From contig CM074130.1 in NCBI GenBank assembly GCA_037178625.1, positions 3,720,001-3,784,000 of the forward strand: DNA of 64,000 nt. Direction: 5' to 3'. Numbering within the stretch: the first letter of the stretch is position 1; the number at the start of each line of letters is the position of its first letter. This DNA comes from Skeletonema tropicum. Lineage: Eukaryota > Bacillariophyta > Thalassiosirophyceae > Thalassiosirales > Thalassiosiraceae. Both the position numbers and the translations under genes were made by a program. Below are positions 56,420-64,000 of this stretch, piece after piece. Below the pieces are notes generated by a model. The model did no database searches, was not told the origin of the DNA, and saw only the letters and a program-made list of their open reading frames with translations.

Positions 56420-57995
56420 TCAAAATGAAGGCTTGGTGTAGATGTTCACAAACTCAAGCCCCTCAAATTTCTCAGCCAAATCAATTTGAACTTCATCCAT
56501 CAGCACTTCTCCTGTTAAAACGTCAAACACCATCACATACGACCTTTGCTTGCACAACTCATCTGGGCCTGTACAGTCCTCTTCCACTGACCTGACTGCC
56601 ATTGCATGGTGATCACCAGTTCCTGGCACAAAGGCAAACGTTGAGAATCCATGTAAAGGATCCAAATCAGAAGGTTTCATATGAATGTCCACCACAGTAC
56701 CTTCAGTGAAAGAATCATTGACAAGCACAACTTTGTTGCTTCCCTTGCGTTCATCTTCCACTTCATCATACGTTGTACTAGAAATCCGTCTTGGTAGAAA
56801 GACCCACTTCTTCAAATGATCACTCCACAAAATTGCTTCCATGATGATGTAGCCAGGAGGGCTGGCGCCGACCAACTCCCTCACAAAGTTGAATTTTCTC
56901 TCCCAATCCTCTCTTCGTAGTTCTCCACGGTCATTCAAGATGGCCACCCAGAGATTATTCGTATTGTCAATGCTTCCATCAGGATTGGTAAATTCCTTCC
57001 CCATACTTCCAAGAATGAGTTCATTATTCTTAATGGTTGCCCACTCCCATTTCATACCCTTGTCAGTGTCACCATCCCCTTCCGTGATAACAAATCGTGG
57101 CACAACATACGAATCAGACGCATCCGGAGACGATAGAATTTCAAACACTGTCCCAGTTCGATCATCCATACTCAACAAACGATTCTTGTAAATAGTCAAC
57201 TCAGACAATTCCATTCCTCGTCCAGCTTCATTGTGTTGCGATACCAAAGTACGAATTGGTTCAAACTCAACACTGTATCGATTGGTAGAAGTATCCCTCA
57301 CCAATTTCCCAGGGAGGAGTGTCGATCGAAACAATGGCTTTTTGGAGTCCGCCACGACAGAGAGTTTATCAAGATCGGTAACTGCAGCAAAGTGAAACGT
57401 GTGATCGTCAATAATGGCGTCTGCTAGGTCGAAGTAGCCGGGATGGACGGCTCCTCCCCAATGGTCGTAGGCGTGCCTTGGCCTATGAAGGAAAGATGTG
57501 AAAATACACACACACGAACGATAATTAGATTGGTGAACACATGATAAATCAATGTTATCTAATGATGACAAGTACGCCTCTGCACACATACACATATCCT
57601 ACTTACAAGCGCAAATAACTGCTCGAGTCATCCGAATTATCCGCAATCATCACAAGCACCACTAAGATCATACCAATGCCAATCACGATAGCCTTGGTAT
57701 TGTAGCGAATGTAATAGTTGATCTTGGAGAAGAATGAAGAGAATGAACTATGAGATGCATAGGCCATGCTTTCTGATCGTGGTGGAGCTGGAGTGGAGTT
57801 CATGTTTTGTTTGTTAATGACGTTTTCAATGCTGTCGTTGCTGTTGTTGATGTTACCTGCGTTGTTAATGTTGTTCGACTCGATATCGATTTGAATGTCG
57901 TTGCTGTTTGAAATTGTTGGTTGACTGTTGGTGCTTCTTTGCTGGCTTGGAAGGGAAGAGAGTGAGGGCGATGACGCTTTGTTTCTTCGAAGCAT
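56420..57995 (-). CDS. Membrane-anchored calcium-dependent apyrase (CANT1-like)
   Basis: Two exons, 57995-57607 and 57482-56420, with a 124-bp intron; about 483 residues. After an Asn/Ser-rich cytoplasmic region there is one hydrophobic segment at about 107-122 (AIVIGIGMILVVLVMIA), so this is a type II membrane protein facing the secretory lumen. The five-bladed apyrase domain follows: FHFAAVTDLDK, GRGMELSELTIYKNRLLSMDDRTG, KWEWATIKNNELILGSMGKE, PPGYIIMEAILWSD, FLPRR and GFSTFAFVPGTGDHHAMAVRS. CANT1-type enzymes hydrolyse UDP and GDP in the ER/Golgi and support glycosylation. The ATG at 57995 was chosen; the frame upstream has only GTG. Confidence 0.88.
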
Positions 57996-58361
57996 ATGCG
58001 GTCGGTCGGACAAGAGGTGCAATCGACCTGTAAATGAACTAAGTGGATTCAATGGATAAGCGAGACAAAAGCAAGGGGGACATAACAATGACCGCTCTTG
58101 AGATTCATTGTGATCAGCCCGCCCCCTCTTCACACTCTCTTTTGAAAAGAGGAGAAAGGTTTGATTTTGATGTCAGAGTCACAGTGACAAATTCAATGTA
58201 GTGAGCTCAGAACCTGACTGGAGCCATTTTCCAACTTTTTTACTTCATGCGTCAGTCAGAAGCGTCACCGCAGCTTTTTGGACGCAACGCCTGATGGCCA
58301 AGCAAGCACAGCACCGCACCATCATCATCATCATCGAACACTAATTACTCCTACTATCACC

Positions 58362-59018
58362 ATGATGAGATTAGCACTCCTCGCGGCCCTTGTATCCGCC
58401 GCAGCGGGTTTCTCCACCTTCACCCCCCGCAACCTCGTCGCCACCAACAATGGCTCCAACCTCTCCATGAAAATTTACGACTGGAAGCGCCGCACGGCCG
58501 ACGAGTCCGCCCTCCACGAGGAGGAATTCACCCTTGGCAACCTCCGTCCCGCTCCCGGGGCACGCAGGCGCAAGAACCGTAAGGGACGTGGTATCTCCGC
58601 TGGACAGGGTGCCACTTGCGGATTCGGAATGAGGGGACAAAAATCTAGATCTGGAAGGCCCACCCGACCTGGATTTGAGGGAGGTCAGCAGCCTCTTTAC
58701 AGGAGATTGCCCAAATTCGTTGGTAGACCAACTGGACCTGGACATGAAAAGGAGATCTTCAACTTGATCAAGCTTGATGATTTGAATGGCGCCGCCGAGG
58801 GAAGCACTGTCAACTTCGAATCCCTCTTGGAATCATCTGCTGTTACCAAGTCCAAGTACGACATCCACAAGGTTGTGGTTGGACGTGAGGACTTCACTGC
58901 CAAGGGAGTTACCGTACAAGCACATGCCTTTACCAAGGCTGCACGTGATGCTATTGAGGGATCTGGAGGAAAGTGCGAGTTGCTAAGTAAGACTACCAAC
59001 GCTGTTTTGGAGGCATAA
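58362..59018 (+). CDS. Plastid large ribosomal subunit protein uL15
   Basis: About 218 residues. Signal peptide MMRLALLAALVSAAAGFSTF with an ASAFAP-like AAGFST site, then a transit region. The uL15 body begins at about 60 with NLRPAPGARRRKNRKGRG and GQKSRSGRPTRPGFEGGQQPLYRRLPK, the Gly-rich rRNA-binding N-terminal extension. The globular part ends in AFTKAARDAIEGSGGKCELL. The bacterial-type sequence fits a plastid ribosome. ATG at 58362 was chosen because the 28 preceding codons include a His run and would bury the signal peptide. Confidence 0.93.
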   Translation: MMRLALLAALVSAAAGFSTFTPRNLVATNNGSNLSMKIYDWKRRTADESALHEEEFTLGNLRPAPGARRRKNRKGRGISAGQGATCGFGMRGQKSRSGRPTRPGFEGGQQPLYRRLPKFVGRPTGPGHEKEIFNLIKLDDLNGAAEGSTVNFESLLESSAVTKSKYDIHKVVVGREDFTAKGVTVQAHAFTKAARDAIEGSGGKCELLSKTTNAVLEA

Positions 59019-59518
59019 AAACGTACTACTTAAATAGAGAAATGTGCGATGTAGAAAAAAATAAAAGAGTTGGATGCTTGTTAGTTCATTGTCTTTTATC
59101 TCTCTCTCTCTCTCCAAGTTTGGTCGTTGAACCTCTTTCTTTGTTTCCTCTGAATGCCAATGCTACGGTAGGCACAAATGATTAAACACTCCCATTGAGT
59201 CTCTTGGCTGAGACAAGTTGCCGCAGTCATAAGTACGTCATGAGTACATCACCTCTTCCCGACACCAACCCCCGCGCTGATGGAACAAAGCCCTAACCTT
59301 AATACATAATATTCTGTAAAGTAATATTCTGTGAAGTATCGAATATATTACATAATAATACAAAAGCTACGGAAGTATATCCACATTTTATCTTGGACTT
59401 GGTCTCCTTCAGCTTGACTTGGTCGCAACTCTCTCCACACAAAAGGATCTCACTCCCTGCAACGTGACAAACATCAGGGAGCGTGTGGTAGGAGAGCGCT
59501 GTGCTATCTTTTTTTCTT
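59019..59518. other. 3' flanks of uL15 and bHLH-PAS genes with (TC)n at 59099-59114
   Basis: 500 bp between two convergent genes. Apart from the TC dinucleotide run and AT-rich sequence near 59300-59360, nothing is recognisable. Confidence 0.5.
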
Positions 59519-61971
59519 TTATCCAGTTGTATACGCTGGGAACACTCCAAATCCATTACTCTTCTGCTTGCTGGATGATTCTACTTGAGGAAGCTCCATT
59601 TCAATTGACACCGTATCTGGTCGGCTTGTTTCCATCGATATAATCTTCACTAGCGTGACGCAGAAGCATTTTGCTATGCCTAATTCTCCCTTAATGAGAG
59701 ATACACTGAGGCCTAGATCAGATCGATTCTTCATTGCACCGCGAAGCACAATGGTATTCGACTTCTTCTGTTGGTCTTCGGCCGATGGCGGCGTTATCAT
59801 TTGGCTTATCAGATCGAATGCATGTTGTAGATCTGCTCTTGCGGTCATATTGAATATAGTCATTGAGCATACTTCTGCCTTGGTGTAGTCTGAAAGTTTG
59901 CAGAAAATATCGTTGCAGTCGACAAAGGCTCCACCCATGGAGGCTATCGCCATTCCCACAGAGCTGTTGTTGAATACAAACTTGTAATCATTTGGTGAGA
60001 TGGAATTTAGTTGCGCCGCAGGATTGGATACCGCTGCTGCTGAAACCTGAGTAGGAGCGCCTGACATGTTCTGTGGTAGAGCTTGTTGCAGCGGCGCGGA
60101 CCCTATTTGTTGCATTTGCTGTATCAGCGATTGGCGATCACTAAGGAGATGGGAGAGATAATAAGAAGAGATTAGTAAAGGCAAAAGTCGTAAACCAGAT
60201 AAAAAGAGCATGATAATATTCACTCACATTTCCCATTGAATCTGCTGCTGTTGTAATACGCTGATGTAATTCGCTGCCTCTGCCAATACAGAACTCTTAG
60301 TGCCTTTGGCGACAATAACTCCCCCTCTTGAAAGTAAGGTGCGCAAGTCATCAATTTGCTTTGCTATTCTGCAACTTCTCTCCTTTTCTCGGGCATTCCG
60401 TTGTTCACGTCTCTTCATGTCCATCGTTTTCTTTGCATCAGTATCACCAGCGCCACCTCCACGCTTGCCTGCAGATGTTACTGGATTTGGAGCACCTGTT
60501 TTCTGCCCGGCGGTACCCATTGGGTTAAATGATGTTGCAGGTGTAGCTGACGATGATTGGTGGGCTTTGGTGTTTGCATTTGTGACTGCGGCATCGGCAC
60601 TAGCACTATCAGTTCCTGATGATCCCGTTAATGATGAAACGGGCTGTTGAGAATCATCAGTTCTTGCCACAGCACTTGGGTGTTGATCCAAAGAGAATCG
60701 AGCTTGTTTGACAGGAGGCCCATCAGACTTCTGAGTGGACACCTTGAGAGCACCTTTATGTGAAGATATAGTTGGTCGCATGGCATTGTCATTCTTGTTT
60801 CCTCCCCTTCCTCCCCATTGTTCTTCGTCAGTTTTGTAACCATCGTCATCTTCACCGCGGCCGTTAGTTCCTTTGGTCTCGGCCTTGCGTTTCTTCCCAA
60901 CGGCAGCGTCTTGGTTAACTTCCGCTGGTCTGCCATCTGTGATACGCGATACGAAAAGGAAATGCATATTAGTGACAAGAATACATAATAATGAAACATG
61001 TACACAATAATCCGTTCGCAATACACACCTGTTTCCATTCCCTCCGGTGACATTTTAGAAACACCGGTTGCTTTGTTGACTACCGCAGTCACCTCAGCAG
61101 CCGCTACTGCCGCAGCAGCAGCACAATCATTAGTGGCCATCCATTCCTGGTTAGAACTGGTAGTCAAACTAGATATCGTACTCTTCCAGCCAGATCCTCC
61201 ACTCCCGTCTCCACCTGAGCCGGATCCTGAATTTGAATCCCCCCCACTGGCACTTCCCCCCGAATCGTTATTCAGGCTACTATCACTACTGTTGGGATCG
61301 GATCCTCCTCCATCTTCGGCATTGGTTCCTGATGGGGAAGCCTTTTTATTGGAACTTTTGGGGCTTTTGCTCGAGTGCTTCTCGTTGGAACTACTCCTCT
61401 TGCCATTCTTGCCCTTGTCGCTTCCTCCCGACGCATCCTTGCTATCGGGAGCGTTAGTGGCGGACGGTTTGGCAGCGGGCTTCTTATCAAGGCTGCCATC
61501 ATTGCCATTTGATTTCTTCTTCTTTTTGGTGTCTCCACCTTCTCCACTATCACTGTTTGATGGTGACGACGTATTGTCAAAATTGAAGTTAAGACCAAAG
61601 CTGACAATAGAGTGGTCGCCCCCTGAGCCCATGATATTCGAACCTATGGCGGAGTTCTGCATGAAAGAAAGGCCTGAAAAGCCATTATTGTTATCCGAAG
61701 TGGTTTCAAGAGTGCCATTGGTGGCACTGGAGAGAGCACGCTTCCTATAATCGCGTCGTCTCGCTTGTGTGTTGCCGCCAGTTTGGGGGGAGCCTCCTCC
61801 TCCTCCTCCGGCTACTGCGGCATGGTCGTTATTCAACACCTCCGCCTCTTGCGGTGGCGGGGGAGTTGGGGTATCGCCGTCGTGACGTTTTAGGCCGCCT
61901 TCTACCACAGCGGCATCACTGTTGAGAGTGGCAGCGTCAGTAGCGGCACCTGCATCATCAGGTTGGTCCAT
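59519..61971 (-). CDS. bHLH-PAS transcription factor (RITMO1-type)
   Basis: Three exons, 61971-61029, 60936-60228 and 60140-59519, with introns of 92 and 87 bp, all in phase; about 757 residues. Residues 1-300 are low-complexity (Gly/Ser/Asn/Lys). The bHLH is at about 486-545: basic region KRREQRNAREKERSCRI, helix 1 QIDDLRTLL, loop with GVIVAKGTK, helix 2 SSVLAEAANYISVLQ. One PAS domain follows at about 602-710 (YKFVFNNSSVGMAIASMGGAF, CNDIFCKLSDY). This bHLH-plus-single-PAS layout matches the diatom bHLH-PAS group that includes the circadian regulator RITMO1 of Phaeodactylum; orthology is not established here. Confidence 0.82.
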
Positions 61972-62984
61972 TGTTTCTCACTTTTTTTATTTGTGCACGT
62001 GTTATGCTCTTTCTCTTCTTCTTCTTCCCGGCAGTCTCTGCTGCGATTGGAATAAGTTATTTTTCTTCTCTTATAGCTTAGTCAAGTTATTACTAATTGT
62101 TTCTATTGATGTTGTATACCCAGTCTCCTCTGAAAGTGGTATTGTAATAAAGCGGGTAGGTTGAAAGCCTTCTGTTGAAATGAATGCGATGCAGTTGGTT
62201 CTTTCCATGTCAGGATGTCCTCGCGTAAAGAGCCAAAAGGCAACCTCTTCAGAGGTCGGACTTCTTGTCCACCTCAGTTCAAAAAGAAAGCATCTAGATG
62301 AGGTCATTATAGTGGATATTTATTCCTATGTTAATGTGGGTGATGCGACCAAAACTAGAGAATGTTCATGACAGATCAGGTGACGTAGGGAACTTGTGGA
62401 GCTAGGCGCTCTGTCTGTCGTTCTTAGTACGTCAGAGGAAGCCATCGTAATAATTCCAACGTTGATTGGAAATGTGTACGAGGAGTATCGAAACTGGTAT
62501 TTTCGGATAAACCGGGATTTCCTTCGAGTTGCAGACGTTTTTAGCGCCCGTTGCGGTCAAGAAAAGTTCGCGTGTTTTCTACCATCACTGATGATGTGAC
62601 TCGACCGCCGCATGAGCGATCTCACGATCAGCTGACTCGAATGAGCGTTCTCGCTTCAATTCGACCGGACATACTAAGGGAGAGCTAAAAAGTAAAGACT
62701 AACTCTACTAACCATGTAAAGCGTTAGCGTACATGTAGGTAAGTTATACTTACTTAGTATGGCTAGAGCTACTCGGAAAAACAGAATCTGTCCGTGGGCG
62801 GAAGAGTTGCGCTTTTTTAAAATCGACTACTAATTCCTACGTCCATGAATTAGAAATAAGCAGCTTAAAAAATAGAGTACAAACAAGCAACTTAAAAAAA
62901 TATGCGTACAAACCAGGCTCGAGTTACGAGTTAGCTACATACGTTATGTAGGAAGAAGGAGGAAAGGGCACAGGAAGGGGGGGT
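61972..62984. other. Upstream region of bHLH-PAS gene; weak minus-strand frame at 62071-62307
   Basis: Contains the bHLH-PAS promoter. A minus-strand frame at 62307-62071 (VAFWLFTRGHPDMERTNC) looks moderately protein-like, but I cannot assign it. An ATTCCTACGT motif lies at 62833-62842 and a tandem duplication at 62858-62913. Confidence 0.35.
62858..62913. repeat. Tandem duplication of a 27-29 bp unit
   Basis: AAGCAGCTTAAAAAATAG-type unit at 62858-62884 is followed directly by a diverged copy at 62885-62913, both ending TACAAAC. Confidence 0.6.
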
Positions 62985-63290
62985 GTTGACGAGATTATAA
63001 CTAATGCTGTCCAGATCGAGAAGGAGTTTGTGGTGGAGGCCCTTCCTGTTTCCCTGATTGGTATGAACGGAGACCTCATGTGCCAGTACATTGAGTTCTG
63101 TGCTGATCGTTTGTTGGCTGCCCTTGGATGCCCCAAGCAATACGGAGCTGCCAATCCATTTGAATGGATGGAGATGATCAGTCTGCAGGGGAAAACTAAC
63201 TTCTTCGAGAGGCGCGTTGGAGAGTATGCTAAGAGTGGTGTTGGTGTAGCCCAGGAGGATCAAGTGTTCAGCCTCGACGCAGACTTCTGA
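62985..63290 (+). pseudogene. Ribonucleotide reductase small subunit (R2), 3' fragment only
   Basis: The frame reads [15 protein letters not shown], then [51 protein letters not shown] and the C-terminal heptapeptide FSLDADF, stop at 63288-63290. This is the last roughly 100 residues of a class Ia R2, including the tail that docks on R1. The diiron-site helices and the radical Tyr that should precede it are absent; homology stops abruptly after a seven-G run at 62977-62983. Unless it is a last exon (a CACAG lies at 62969-62973, without further exons in view), it is a truncated copy. Confidence 0.75.
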
Positions 63291-64000
63291 ATTACTCCTA
63301 TATCTCCCTAATATAGTGCGCTGTTCGATCATCACTGAATGCTGATTAGTAGTCTTTCTTTAGTTTATGTTGTTGTATACGATCTTGACATATTAGTCTC
63401 ACGCTTATAGCATCAAATTTGAATATATCAATAGCACACAAGTTGGATCCTCAATCTCAATCAGGCCGATGAAATAAGCCTCAGCAGTATAATATCCGAC
63501 ATCTCTTGCAACCATGACACCAAAACAGCACTTGACTGGAACCTGTGATCGGACTTCAAATAGGTATTGTACTTGTTGCCACAAAAGAGAGGCCAAGCGA
63601 CTTCCCTGATGCATGGACTTAGGTTTGATGTAAGTCCCAAAAACTCAATTTGAAAAAAGTTCATACCAATTCCGTCCAAGGTAGATTTGAAATTGAAGTT
63701 AATCGTGGACTCAGGTTTGATGGTACTGAGTCCCAAAAACTCAATTTGAAAAAAGTTCACACCACTTCCGCCCTGTACATCTTGTAAAAGGTAGCAGACC
63801 CCAGAATCAAAACAAAGGGTGAGAACCCTACCTTAGGACTACTATTGAATAATATGCTGCTTGCTTTGATTTGGGGTTGGCCGATCCGAGCTTGGCTCAT
63901 AAATCCGATTTGCTTTGTTCTCAAAGAAGACATCATTGGCTGCATCGTCATCAACATCTGTCGGTATTATTTCACTTAACTTCAAAATGAAGATTCATTA
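63291..64000. other. Right end: tandem repeat, no assigned gene
   Basis: Two copies of a unit (TGGACTYAGGTTTGATG...TTCCG) lie at 63614-63677 and 63706-63773, a 92-bp period. A minus-strand frame at 63614-63405 (QVPVKCCFGVMVARDVGYY) is weakly protein-like and may be part of a gene continuing past the window, but I cannot identify it. Confidence 0.4.

Noticed and set aside
60998..61750. Plus-strand open frame of 250 codons
   Set aside because: Antisense to the low-complexity first exon of the bHLH-PAS gene; Leu/Pro/Ser-rich composition reflects the complementary Gly/Ser codons.
1..64000. CRISPR arrays, bacterial operons, Shine-Dalgarno sites
   Set aside because: None are present; spliced genes and organelle-targeting leaders show a eukaryotic nuclear genome.

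Overview
The window is nuclear DNA from a photosynthetic stramenopile, most likely a centric diatom. The evidence is as follows. Introns are short (about 78-160 bp) GT-AG introns with CTAAC-like branch points. Several proteins start with a signal peptide followed by an ASAFAP-like motif (F at the cleavage site), the bipartite targeting signal of complex red plastids: phytoene desaturase, an AhpC/TSA-like protein, an SLC10A7-like transporter, an ABC-F ATPase, IF-1, a CPBP protease and uL15. There is also a relic of a Ty1/copia element of the diatom CoDi type. No species is assigned. There are no bacterial operons, rRNAs, CRISPR arrays or convincing tRNAs.

Layout. 1-16 kb is gene-dense: organellar uS15, phytoene desaturase, plastid AhpC/TSA-like protein, plastid SLC10A7-like carrier, a 1170-residue acidic/coiled-coil protein, plastid ABC-F, an LRAT-fold protein with a degenerate active site, and a PAQR/hemolysin-III-like membrane protein. 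16.2-19.1 kb is a Tc1/mariner-like transposon with a broken transposase. 19.2-25.1 kb carries an IQ/WW protein with a frame break, a nucleolin-like two-RRM protein and aspartate aminotransferase. 25.5-29.2 kb is a receptor gene that appears to join a glycine-betaine-binding-like (OpuAC-like) ectodomain to a class C GPCR 7TM domain, with several frame breaks. Immediately upstream, at 29.2-31.46 kb, is a 2260-bp element with 324-bp inverted repeats that differ at only one position.

31.5-45.4 kb is repeat-rich with a few genes: a gamma-glutamylcyclotransferase-like protein, mitochondrial uS9, plastid IF-1 and mitochondrial ALKBH7. Between them lie two related hairpin elements, a degraded copia pol, small inverted-repeat elements and an interstitial telomere-like repeat. 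45.4-62 kb is again gene-dense: a TPR-nucleoside hydrolase fusion, CPBP protease, LUC7-like splicing factor, mitochondrial gamma-carbonic anhydrase-like protein, a small coiled-coil protein, aspartyl-tRNA synthetase, membrane-anchored apyrase, plastid uL15 and a bHLH-PAS transcription factor. The right end has a 5'-truncated ribonucleotide reductase small-subunit fragment and short tandem repeats.

The genes are independent housekeeping loci. Shared themes are organelle biogenesis and translation (uS15, uS9, uL15, IF-1, ABC-F, AspRS) and plastid function. The least expected items are the OpuAC-like/7TM receptor, the long-TIR element, the TPR-nucleoside hydrolase fusion, and a dispersed ATTCCTACGTA motif that also lies just inside the ends of the Tc1-like element. 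All gene models were read by eye. Splice sites are given where reading phase and GT-AG ends agree, and marked unresolved otherwise.
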